Origin: Varroa destructor
Taxonomy: Eukaryota; Arthropoda; Arachnida; Mesostigmata; Varroidae
DNA: 64,000 nt
NCBI RefSeq assembly: GCF_002443255.2
Contig: NW_019211459.1
Span: 2,681,751-2,745,750, forward strand
Direction: 5' to 3'
The notes beneath the pieces are model-generated. The model saw only the letters and a program-made list of their open reading frames with translations. It made no database searches and was not told where the DNA came from. The position numbers were made by a program, and so were the translations under genes. Shown here piece after piece: positions 1 to 15,087 of the stretch. Numbering within the stretch: the stretch's first letter is position 1; each line of letters opens with the position of its first letter.

Positions 1-3645
<3,645 letters not shown>

Positions 3646-3790
3646 CACCCGGCGTTCGCTGACAGCAACGATTCTAGCAAGTCAATAATACCCTCGCGCT
3701 GCCGCGCTGTCGTCACGGCGCCAGCTGCGACAGCGTCAAATAACAAAGTATAAAGCAGCGAATGGCAAACCAGGCAGCTGAAACAACTGA
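3646..3790 (-). promoter_or_regulatory. Candidate GC-rich promoter / non-coding 5' exon, perhaps of Cdc42
   Basis: An island of higher GC content (about 3,650-3,780) in AT-rich DNA. Read on the minus strand it ends in a consensus donor, CGGGTG|GTAAGG, at 3,646. It could be a 5' UTR exon of Cdc42, whose ATG lies 2.9 kb downstream. This is inference only; no transcript evidence is visible in the sequence. Confidence 0.3.
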
Positions 3791-4332
3791 TAAGAAGCTG
3801 TTCTCAACAAAAAATAATGGTAATGTTGGATGCAGCGTTAGGACGGTCTCATTGTAATTAATCATTGGTCTAATTAATTTGAAGGAAAGCTAAGAAGCTT
3901 TATAGGTTTTCTATTGATGATGAAAATTTTTCGACTAAAACGAATAATGCCGCTTTAACTTAAAGCTTAAAACAACTTCTTTTTTTCTGATATTCTCTCC
4001 TGAGTCTGTCTGTGCGCAACTCAGATTTACGTTGTCCTTCTGTAGCGGAACCTGAGATGAGTTTCCTTTTTTCCCAGTCCACTACGTAGCATAACGGGTA
4101 TTTGTGTATCTATGAAGTGTCGAAGCCTTTAATCTTATCCTTGACCTTCGATAGTTCTGTGCTATGAACACGCTATAATAATTCTGTCTCTCTTCTTAGG
4201 ATCTCACATTTAGGATCGATGCTCAGCGCTTCCTTTCATTGAACACTAACTATGATAGAGTACACACAGGTAAAAAAATTCTACTTACAGTAGAAACACA
4301 ACAATTTCTATAATCTATAAAAACGGCAGAGC

Positions 4333-4352
4333 TATATATATATATATATATA
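4333..4352. repeat. (TA)n microsatellite
   Basis: Ten uninterrupted TA units. Confidence 0.95.
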
Positions 4353-6068
4353 GAAGTACAAGAAATACAAGTATAGAGCAGCGTGGTCCATCGATTACGA
4401 CTTGATGGAATAAGGGCTATTTGTTGTTTTTGCTCAACATTTTAATCGTTTGTATTTGAGACTGTTCGCTTTAGATTCGCTTTAGTGTAACCAGGGTTCT
4501 AATTTCGACAGAGCATATTAGTCTAGATTTACATAAGTTTTATAACAAATATGCTTATTTTATTTTTGTGCCAATTTTTTTGTCATAGCTTCTCCTCGTA
4601 AGTAACAACAGTATGATCACATTTGTCATCACTTCACCCAAGGAAGTGCTTTTCTCGCGCTGTGTCTGCTCATATCCGTAGCAGCAGTAGTTTCACATAA
4701 ACCGACAATACACAGAGGAAATAGAGAGGTCGACTGAGAGACTAACACCCCCACACATACACGAAAAAAGGAAATACACGTGGCGTTGTGGTACCCTATT
4801 AAGCCCTTCTCAGGTGATGGTGATTCTATTTGGTTCCATTACCTTACCTTGTCGTCGGCGACGACGACAACGAGGAGAAAGTGGAGCACCGTCATCACCA
4901 CGGTCATTGCTGCAGTCAGCAGGGTCACCAATGGAGCTCACAGTGGGGGTGCTCGTGGTGAATAAGCCGATGGAGCACCAGTGCCAGCAGATCAGTGACC
5001 ATGGCACTCGATAGCTCCTATAGCTACAGTCGCTTGCCGCCTTCACCGCCGTAAGGAGGCGGCATTAGCTAACCACGGAATGGTGGTGGTCACCCCAAAG
5101 CCTCCACCAAGACAAATGCTTTTATATATAGGAGCACAGAACACGCGACGGCACCCCATGCCATGCCTCATTCTTACCTACTAATAGAGCTCACAACATA
5201 AAAATCACGAGAATCAAACGGTTTAACTCGTTCTAAACGGCATCATATATGTATGTATATATAAAGTGAAAGAGCGGCAGTGGTCTAAGCTATATTCTTA
5301 TACCGAATAAGCAGGTGGATGGAAGCATCTGGTCGTCTTTAATGATATAGACGATAGTGAACCAACTTAGTGAGACTGGTAGGAAGGAGAGACGGAACAA
5401 GAGGTGATCCAGCTCAACAATAGCGATCGTCATCGTCAGCAGCACGGTCTCGTTGAAAGCGAACACGAACATCGCGGCCAAACCAACAAACGAAAGAACG
5501 CACAGGCCGACAGCAGAACCGATTCAGAGCGGAAGACGTCCGCTGTTCCCGAAACGGCAACAGCAGCGACATGCGCCTGCGGCTAGTGCTGTTGCTGCGT
5601 AACGTCATCTCCCGCCTACAATGACAACGACGGCGGAGTCGATGTCGACTGGAACGGCAGTAAGAGTAGCATCAATCGACCATGTTACTGTTCCTGCAAT
5701 TGAGCAACTTCTAGCAAAGTTTAACTAGACTGGACCAGTAATCAATACTGTTTTCAGTTACTGCTTTGACTTTTGCAACCGGAATCGCCGTCAGGGATTT
5801 TGTCAGACAGAGGTGATCTTTATTGCGTAAAATACTTGTACTAGCGCTAATGTTAATAATTATCGCCAGCAGAAACAGCATCGTTCTTCGATCCGACACA
5901 TATGAGTCGTTGAAGTTGCAATCGTCAAGGAACGTATATCAACCGTCATCGTCGTCAGAACAACAACAATGACAGAAAACGCCGGCCGCAGCAGCATTAG
6001 GGGCTTTTTGTTTTCGCTGACATAATCAACGAGGCCTGTATGCTACTAGCTTCAATACAAGCCAGCAG

Positions 6069-6139
6069 CAGCATCATAATACCATCAACCACACAACAGC
6101 ATCATAATACCATCAACCACACAACAGCACCATCAACCC
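6069..6139. repeat. 28-bp tandem repeat, two full copies plus a partial third
   Basis: The unit begins CAGCATCATAATACCATC. Copies start at 6,069 and 6,097, exactly 28 bp apart. A shortened third copy starting at 6,125 lacks the ATCATAAT part. No coding potential. Confidence 0.9.
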
Positions 6140-6973
6140 CATAGAGCATTTACTACGCCACGCTTGGTAGGCCACGACGAATACGGATTCATAGGCGGAG
6201 ATCATAGGCGGACAGATAAAGATGTATAGCGATATTCGAAGAGCAAGTAATAGCTAACGATAACAGACGACAGCAACGATACAAATATGGCACAAACATT
6301 GACATTTATACACTGATATATCGATCCTAAAAAGAAATCAAAAATAAACTCCCTCAAAAAAATGGTTAAATGAATGATTGGAAAAAAAGTGGTACGAATC
6401 TCCACCAAACAATTACCATTCCTTGCAATAATAGCAACAGTACAAAATATTGCATTTTATTATAGCGGTTATAGCAGCAATGGCGTGTGAATTTTGAATA
6501 CGAGTACTGAATGTAAAAGCTTAAAACATTTCGTACTCAGTTATAGTAACAACAATCCTTTCTTTTCAGTTCCTTAATAATAATAATAATAAACCGTAAC
6601 CAATATAAGTTAGAGGTCATGGCTCAGTTTTTTTACTGATATAAACCACACAAACGAGCGTTATGTTTATGGGATACAGTCACCACTCTATACTTAGTCA
6701 GATCGAAAGATAAACAAGTTCCACGGCTTTCACTACAATTAATCAGATTAAAGGCCGGGGACCAGTTAACCAGATGAACCTGCGCACTCTTAATAGAGCA
6801 GCCATGACTGTCACTGGCTGTAAATACAGCTGGCCGAATGCAGCTCAGCAACGTCCAAAACAGTAACAACAGTAGGACATGGATTATAGCACTCGCCCAC
6901 CTACGATACCTCACTAACAACTGGCCTCTAATACCTGGTTCGAATGAACAAACGAGCGAGGCAGATAGGACGT

Positions 6974-7044
6974 GATAGACAGACAGACAGACAGACATAC
7001 ATACATACATATATACAGACAGACAGACAGACAGACAGACAGGA
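6974..7044. repeat. Compound tetranucleotide microsatellite (GACA/CATA)
   Basis: Runs of GACA flank a central run of CATA/TACA. The adjacent open frame of D-R-Q-T repeats is a by-product of the microsatellite. Confidence 0.95.
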
Positions 7045-7732
7045 CAGATATGGAGCTTGTTGACAAGGAAACAACACTGCCGGGTACGATGTTGTTATTT
7101 CATCTCTGGGCGAACTACTTTTACCCTAATACTAGAACCGTGCTGCAGCACTGACACACTGTTCGAAAAGTAGTCGATCACGTCAGGTTCACTACTTAAT
7201 ACCGCTCGTTCAACTTCCAATTGTAAGGTTACTTGGCTAAGAAGGGGCATTGTAAACAAGTTACCCTGCTAGCACTGCCAATTCACATGTCTGCCTCTTA
7301 TCCCGAAAACGTCACTTGCCAACCCAGGCCTTCGCTTACACCAGCACTGCCGACGAACTGCGTCTTGTTTACTGGTGTACTATCATCTCGTTGGACATAT
7401 ATAACATGCATGTCGTAGGTACGCCTTCGCAAATGTATGGCTCTGTTCGTCGCTAATCCGGCACACACAGCCACTGACTGTTGTCCGTCGGTTACACTAT
7501 TCCTTTTGGCCAATGATCTCACGGTTTCGTTGTCGCCTTATATATTTTCCGTCTACGAAACAAGCCTTTTAGTCTTACTCACTCACGTGTTATGCTGTCT
7601 TGCGGATATGTTTGTCGTTGCACACCTCACACGTATTCTTCACCAACTTCAATACTTTCCATTACAACTCACGTATGATGAAACAAGCCGATACACTTAA
7701 CAGACAGATACATAAACACTAGGCCTAATGAG

Positions 7733-7733
<1 letters not shown>

Positions 7734-7768
<35 letters not shown>
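7734..7768. repeat. (AGC)n microsatellite
   Basis: About twelve AGC units without interruption. Confidence 0.95.
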
Positions 7769-7769
<1 letters not shown>

Positions 7770-7805
7770 GGTGAACAGCCGTAGCTACAGCAGTTCGTAG
7801 TCCAA

Positions 7806-7842
7806 CGAACGGACGAACGAACGAACGAACGAACGAACGAAC
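7806..7842. repeat. (CGAA)n microsatellite
   Basis: About nine CGAA units with one variant near the left end. Confidence 0.95.
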
Positions 7843-7899
7843 AAAATGACCGAACGATAGAGCTGAGCTGTTGTGTAGCTAGGCTCCGTTTCTTGCTGG

Positions 7900-8735
7900 A
7901 GCGGCTCTTTGCCCGTTTGCTCGCTGGTCACCGGCTAGACGATGGCCTGGTCGTCGTCGTCGTCGTCGTTTCGAGCGGCCGGCGGTCGGCAGCAAGCCTG
8001 CTGGTCTGGTGACACGACTGACACATGCGTTCACTAGCTAGCTTACTGCCGCTACTATTACTACTACAACAACAGCAGCAACAGTGGCAACCGCTGAGAC
8101 TGCTGTCCGTTTCCCCGCTTCTACGTACTCCCACTCGTTTGTGTTCCTTATTGCGAAAAAACGTACCTAGTCGGTGCTTCGTCGCAAGTTGTGATCGAGC
8201 GGCACGTAGTCACAACCAACGGCAGTACGGCAAGAGAGAACAACAGACAAATCGAGACGTAAACGTCGCCGTCGCGGACAGCATTTGCTATTCCCATCCA
8301 CCAAAGTTTGCAGCGGCACAAACGGGCATTACACTACCACCACTCACGGCACATTTCCAGGATACGAACGGCTATATCGTAAGAGTAGTAGTAGCAGCAG
8401 CGGCAGCATCTACGGGGCTACAGCCGCTATCGATGTAGTAGGCAGGAGGGCGGCGAACACATCGAATGACGGCACCACCACCAAACCGCTGCTATTGCGA
8501 GCACAATTAAACACTAATAACACAAATACAGCGGCAGTCCGTAGCACCCAGCGGCAGGCTGAACACCGATACAGAACGTTGTTTTCTTTGTGCCGTTCGA
8601 ACAAATTAACTCAATCGAGAGGAGCTGCGGCTGCAGTTGTAGCAGTTAAAGAAACAACACCAGTACTACAACCCTCTGTCGACAAACACCCCTCTATCAT
8701 CAACTAACCAACACTCCCAATCAACCAATACTTAC
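7900..8735. other. Triplet-rich region with long open frames of low complexity
   Basis: Two overlapping plus-strand frames (8,025-8,438 with an ATG, and 8,285-8,707 without) stay open mainly because of CTA/CAA/CAG/GTA triplet runs, giving L, Q, S and A tracts. No domain or signal could be identified, and a minus-strand donor lies directly to the right. I read the region as untranslated or promoter-proximal DNA like that upstream of pasilla, not as a gene. Confidence 0.45.
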
Positions 8736-9005
8736 GCACAGCGGCCACTCGTCCTAGCACTTTTCGACTCAAAATAGCGGCTAAATCCGGCGACGACGGA
8801 TAGCACCTACTCGGCCTGCTTGACGCTTATAGAAATAGCCAGACACTCTACACAAAACACATCCACTCACAAACAAATATGTCTCGATGAGGTACTCCAC
8901 GCTACCACTAGCAGTGAGTACTCTAACCACTCTCACGCTGTAGGCAACAGACGTCCCTCATTCCCCGTTACACCAACACTGGCCGTACGTTGTCATCGTT
9001 AGTGG
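8736..9005 (-). promoter_or_regulatory. Candidate 5' non-coding exon with strong donor
   Basis: Read on the minus strand, a stretch with several in-frame stops ends in a near-perfect donor, GCTGTGC|GTAAGTATT, at 8,736. It precedes triplet-rich DNA and could be the first, untranslated exon of a minus-strand gene. The next known start on that strand is Cdc42 at 762. The left part of the exon and the transcription start are not defined. Confidence 0.3.
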
Positions 9006-11398
9006 GTTCCGGCTTGGCTTTTCAAAACTTTGTTATCCATGCAGGACACAATAGCCCGCTTTGTCGTCTGTCCCGATAGTTGGTGATGGTAGAACATAGA
9101 CACAGCGGCGGAGCGCTGCGAGACATTAGCGGGGAGGAGAGGAATGACAATGAAGAGACGAAATACCGATGATGATGATATCGATACGATGTCGTCTGCT
9201 ACCGAACAGTGTCACCCGCAGCGTCCCGGTAGGGCGTATCAAGCGTACCATCCACATAATTTTATGATGATAGATCGCCCCCTGCAACCAACAAAATCAT
9301 AAGCAGTAGTTCCATTATAAGAACAACAATATTAACAACAACACAACTCAGGGATGGTTCTTCATGAAGCTGCTTAGCAGACGACAACGGTGGAAGGAGT
9401 TTTATGGCGGGAATTGTCGTTGCGTCAATTCATGACATGATATCGACAAGTAAGGGCCTCACCAAGCTTACAGGACATGTATGAGATTGGTGGATAAACG
9501 TCGTTATGCAAGCGGTAAAAGCTAACTGAATAATCTCGGAGGCATTATTAACAATGTTCACACGGACGCGAGCGTTGATCACAAAGATTTAAAAACCAAG
9601 TTTTTTGTTATTCGCGGCTGATTTTTAGCTTTTATCTCTTGTATATTAAATCTTGACAGACGTGAACTATTCCAAGGCATTATTATGGAAGTCGTCCAAA
9701 AAAGGCTTACGGCAAAACCATGTATACTTCAGTGTGCCGTCGAAGCCCGCCAAGGGTAGGCTTACATTGCGGAGTGTCAGCCTCGATGTGAAATACTATA
9801 TGCATGTGTCCTTCCATCGATTGCTAACTAACCGGTTTGTGGGGCTTGCCGGATAAACTTGGATTTTTTCCAACAGACTTTTGAAACAGCATGGTGACAA
9901 TATCTTAAACTTACTTTTGTTAATACTGAATTTTAAACCAGAAATGGCCATATGTTAATGTTTTTTTGGAGACCCATTAGCAAAAAATAAACGCTTAACC
10001 AAGGAATAACAAAGCTAGTGTTGAATTTATTTTTTAAACTATAAAAAAACTTACAACCTATAGAGAGACCATACCTTATCTAACATTTAGATAATCCATT
10101 TTGGCTAAATTGAAAACGTTTGTTTATAGGTGAGGGAAAAATAATCAAAGAGAAATTAAAGATGACATATTTTCTCACGGCTCGAACAAATAAAAAATTC
10201 GCTTAGTTTTCATGACGATACGAAGTCCAAAGAAAAGCTGATTTGCTATATGCCTAAAATTGAACACCCAACAATCTACGGTGAAGAGATGCATGTAATA
10301 CATGTAGTAACACATGATTTCACGATTGACTGACAGTAACATGAGAGGCATGTATCATTCTATCCAACGCTCCATGAAAATCAACTAAATTTTCAACTTA
10401 CGGAGTACTGATATCAGGTATGCACCTACTCTACCTACTAGTTTCAGCTAGAAACTAACAATGTCAATAACATGTTTGTATGAATGCTCATATTTATTTG
10501 AAGTTGTTATTTATTAATTTAGTTATAAAATCACTTCTACCAGAGGACATATCTACCTAGAAAAACGTGTGGAGTGCGCCGTCTCACCCACCTCAACCTC
10601 AACATAAAATGGATTTGTTTCATATACGTTTGAATAATTTAGAAATTTCCTATTCTTCCTTTTGAATTTCGTGACAATCTCTGCATGTCGCTGCATTCTC
10701 ACAGGCAAATGTGGACATACATGTGTCGATCTCTGTTTTCGCCCAAAACCTAAAAAAACGACTGTACATTTTTTCTTTTTTTGAAACTTGATATTTCCAG
10801 TTGGTAGTTTCTTTTTTTTCTTTTTTATTATAACTAGCAACTGAATTAACAAAATGTTAAAAGTTTTTCAGAAAGGTTGACACCTCTTTGTACTTGTTGC
10901 GGTAAAGGCCCCTGAGTACATTACTTCAGTCTATCATTGACAAGCTTTCTTTGATATTACACTGACTTATAAAGTAGGCTATCGTACTAACTGTTGATTA
11001 TTCAGTCATTAGGTTGTCTATCTTCCTAGCTCCAGCTAATTATGGCTAATAAGATGCATTAACAGCTTAAGATTCATCCATCCATTAATCCATACATCCA
11101 AATCACTGGTTGTTTTGTTGTCGCGTGCAACAAATAGAACGCGCGGCTCTAACAGTTCTTAGTACAGTTTGCTGGATTTAACTATTATCGTTGCAAGAAT
11201 AGTGTTTTTGAAAGCATTTTAAAATGCTGTTGGTCAAGGCGAATGTACAATAGCTTTACCAGTATTTGGAAAGGATAGTTAAGGATTCGTAGGGAGGTTA
11301 TGCTAAAGTGGTGTTACTAATAGGGAACTAAACGTACTGTCTAGTTTAACATCGCAAATATAATTTGCTAGTCCTTAACCGGACGCCCGTTGTCCGTC
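9006..11398. other. AT-rich intergenic stretch upstream of mRpL2
   Basis: No coding exon recognised. The minus-strand frame at 10,553-10,852 is K/F-rich and comes from poly-A and poly-T tracts. The promoter of mRpL2 should lie just left of 11,399, but no TATA box is evident. Confidence 0.55.
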
Positions 11399-14300
11399 AT
11401 GGCAGGCGCTCTAACTGCACTCATGCGCGGTCTTTGCCTTGGGGCCCGATTTCCGTCTATTGGAATTGCGCCTGCAGTAGCCGCCATTCATACACCTCTC
11501 TACCCCATGAATAACCAAATACTTTTGAAACAGGTTTGTGGAGTTTTCGGTTTCTTTGGAAAATAATATTTGTCAACGAAATTATGTTAGTATGTTTCAT
11601 AAGCGCATAAAGGAACTGGAAGGCACGTACGTACTCAAGAGTTGAGCGCAACTAGAGATATTTTTAAATGGTGATCATATTAATGTATATGCAATATTGA
11701 GCCTATTATGGTCACTTTGTGGTGTAAGAAATGCCTATAACGAATTTTTAGAATGAATTGTTAGTTGTGGCCAAATAAAAAATAGATTTCTGTCGTTACA
11801 TGGAGTGTGCAATTTATTTTTTATTCCCACTTTTTTCTACGTTCGAGTCGTATAGAGTGTGTTCCGTGAGTAAATCCCGAGATCATTTTTATCAGAGTAA
11901 TTACCACTGCTAAATTTATTGCTCTGCATGTTATATACATAGGTGAGAACGAAAACTATGAAAGCTTCACGACGTATTCGAGGGTATCCCAGACCACTCG
12001 TCAAAGGTATTGTTAGACCAGAGCCTAACAAGTACGGGTATCGACTTATCAAGCCACAGGTAGGCAGTTATCGATAAAAACAGAATTTTTCGTCATCATA
12101 TTTACGCCGCGGGATTTACTCCGCGCCAATTTTGCCTCTAATTTAACAATTCCGATTTCGCCACTTGTCACGCCACCATTTTTGGTATACTTACTTCTTT
12201 GCTGCAGTTATTTTATAAGCCAGTTTTGATATTAACAAATCTGACTGGTGTGGTATTTAATCTAACATGAACTACTGCTCTGCAATTTCCCTGGCTCTGG
12301 CAGTTTATTAAGACATGGTCGCATTGCTTTTGGTCTGGTGACCAGCCGTGTGGTTACAATAATTCGTTTTCGAGGTCCAGTGAATTTATTATTTTAGATC
12401 GAGGGTTCTGTGACTGTCTGGGTACAATTTTCTCATTACCCTATTTCAGGAGTTAGTTAAATATAACCCAGTCTGTGTTTCCTGCTAGTTGCCCTGCTAC
12501 ATAATATATATAATTCTGTTGTGCTACTCACTGCATACTGCTTATGTATGCGGCTAATTAAGAAAACAAATGATTTTGGCTTGCAACTTTGAAATATAAC
12601 CCTGATCAAGTTTTACTGTACCTAGATATATACATATTTCGATTCTTGTTTCCGGCACTGCAGAAGCATTGTTACAGACTGCTGGTTCATAACACAAAAT
12701 GAAGTGTGTCTACGTCTGCGTTCAAACCTAGACCATTTCACGCCTTGAAAGTTTAGTAAATACGTTACCACTTAAGTTTTGTTCCACATTTATAAAAATA
12801 ATTTTTTTAGGCAGTTCACGCCAATTTATCTATTAAATCCTTATTAACCCGATTTCTAGCTGAGGTTACAACACCATCATCTCTGTATCAGCGATCTTGT
12901 TGACCCAGTACAGCTAAAATGTTTTCAAACTCTCTAATCATCATATATTACAAATCCTCAATCACTTCTACAAAAATCACCATTGCAACCTAAGAGCAAA
13001 AATGTGTAGCATCTAAATGTCTGCCCTATTTTGTAGTGTTTAGGAAACAAACAATCTCCCGTATGAACAATTCCGAAATTCTTAACAGTTAGTCAAAAAG
13101 TAATTGCACAGCAAACTCCAAGATGGAATCCCACCAGCCTGGAAAAATTAAGTTTAAATGATACGACCTAAAGTATTTTAGGTGGATACACGAGCGGATA
13201 GAGACAAACACACGTTTGTAATAATTTGTTGTAAGTAAACCGGTATTATTAAAGTAATTAAAACACTATTGGCTTATATCGGTTTTAATTTAGGAGTACA
13301 CAACGGAACCTGTGCGCCTTAAGAAATTAGGTGGACGGGATCCTGAAACCGGGAGAGTTGTGGTTCGTACGATAGGTGGTGGCTACCAGAGATTCGCGCA
13401 CTGGGTCGATTTCATGCGAGATGGTAAGCAGATAAAGGGAGCATTTGAAGGATCGATAACAAAAGAGATATGTGAGACAATTTTATAAACTGGATTGGCA
13501 TACGATGACAAAATGTCCTGGGCCGCTTGGAGGAGCTGTGCATAGTTTCTGGGCATTTCTTTATGTGAGAATTTTGGAACTAATGCACTTACTCGTTTGA
13601 ACTCTTGATTCTTCATTTGTGGCACAGGTCCGACAGAAGGCTTTCTCGAGGAAAAAGTCTATGAAATTAAAAATGACGACTTACAAACTGCTAAACTGGC
13701 GCTTGTTGCTCATGGTGAGAAAAAACGCTGGATAATAGCCACTGAGGGTATTCAAGTGGGGCAGGTAAGCTGTCACGGTGAGCTACATGGAAATATAGAT
13801 TTATCCTATTACGTCGAATGATACGTATTTACTATTCCCGAAAACGATGCTGTATTATTGTTGAATAGATGAGTAAGCGTCAAGGCCAACTTTCCTTCTT
13901 TACAATAAAAGATGAAATATTGTCCTCGTTTACTTAATATTTAATACATACTTTCATTTCAAATCTGTGTAAATAAATGTTTCAACAATCTATTACAATG
14001 CTCTTTCTTAGCAACAAGTGGTGAATCTAATTAGTTACTTACAAACTCCTTTTTACGTGTCTTTCTACAGTGTTAAAAACAGAGAATGAAGAAAATGTAA
14101 ATAACGAAAGTTAGAAAAGGTAACCCGGGCCTTTCAAAATTTGATAAAAATTTGCGAAGCAGATATCGAATGCAGGCTCGAGTTAATAATTTACAGCTTG
14201 TTATTTTCTATATAACCGACTAAGACTACGCCTTTGACAAGAAGCGGTGAAATGAATGCATATACATGCACGATAAGTAAGAGAACTTTGCCTCTATATT

Positions 14301-14817
14301 TAGTTACTTATTCCACATTGTTGAAATGTCATGTCTCATGCTTGTTTATTTTTTTGATTAGATCCTTCGAACGACTCGTGAGTTGCCTCGTATGCCTGTT
14401 CGCGCCCGTATTGGGGACGCGCACCCACTTGGAGCTCTGCCTGTTGGTACGCAAGTACACTGCATTGAGTACTTCCCGGGAACAGGCGCTCACATCTGCC
14501 GAGCTGCTGGCGCGAGTGGCCGCATCCAAAGGAAAGTGTCAGGTCGAGTTGTCGTTGAGCTTCCGAGCTCGCGTACGATGGCTCTGTCAGAGCATTGCTT
14601 GGCCGTTGTGGGGCAGGTGTCAAACGCGGACCGCATGGCGACATTTTACCCAATTGGAAGTCCTAATCGACTTCGTCGATTGGGTCATCGTCCAAGAAGT
14701 GGCTTTTGGCATCGCAAGGATGGATACTGCGGACGAAAAATTAAACGGCATCCGCCTGTCAAGATCATGCCTATACGTAGACCGACAATCACAAGCCAAT
14801 ATGTCATTCAGTCATAA
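11399..14817 (+). CDS. mRpL2: Mitochondrial large-subunit ribosomal protein L2 (uL2m), 4 exons
   Basis: Component of the mitochondrial ribosome large subunit near the peptidyl-transferase centre. Exons: 11,399-11,533; 13,294-13,423; 13,628-13,764; 14,362-14,817. All borders are GT-AG, the phases fit (0, 1, 0), and the product is 285 aa against about 305 in human. Exon 1 gives MAGALTALMRGLCLGARFPS, rich in R and hydrophobic residues without acids, as in a mitochondrial targeting peptide. Exon 2 has the RNA-binding segment with GRVVVRTIGGGYQR. Exon 3 ends with KKRWIIATEG. Exon 4 carries the C-terminal domain: ARIGDAHPLGALPVGT, GAHICRAAGASG, VVGQVSNADRM and FWHRKDGYCGRKIKRHPP. As in other mitochondrial L2 proteins, the bacterial DHPHGGGEG loop is replaced. 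No break seen. The ATG at 11,399 is the only reasonable start. Confidence 0.97.
11534..13293 (+). other. mRpL2 intron 1
   Basis: A 1,760-bp AT-rich intron starting GTTTGT and ending TTTAG. No nested gene seen; short open frames at 11,837-12,052 have no resemblance to known proteins. Confidence 0.85.
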
Positions 14818-15081
14818 ACTAGCCCAGTGCCTTCGGCGGTTTAAGTTAGCCTTTTTATACTAACTACCTTTATATGATAAACCTATTTTGACTAGATGCC
14901 TAAATAATGATGAACGTTAGCGTTTACCCAGGAAGAGTTGCAGGATAGGTCTAGACAATATGGAAAAATGTCAGCGGAAGTTTCCACTTAATTTATACCA
15001 GGAGGGTGTTGCATATAATTCATATATGATGAACTCGATTAATACAAGGAAACCGTGTCTCTATATTGTTGTCCTTTAGAA

Positions 15082-15087
15082 AATAAA
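15082..15087 (+). terminator. Candidate mRpL2 polyadenylation signal (AATAAA)
   Basis: A clear AATAAA 265 bp after the mRpL2 stop codon. No transcript end is visible, so the use of this site is inferred. Confidence 0.4.

Larger units (their letters stand above)
3791..7730. other. Gene-free AT-rich stretch with simple repeats
   Basis: No convincing coding exon on either strand. The open frames near 4,780-5,046 and 5,404-5,608 are short, overlap on both strands and consist of CGA/ACG/CAG-type triplets. The stretch contains the (TA)n, 28-bp tandem and GACA repeats listed separately. Confidence 0.6.
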
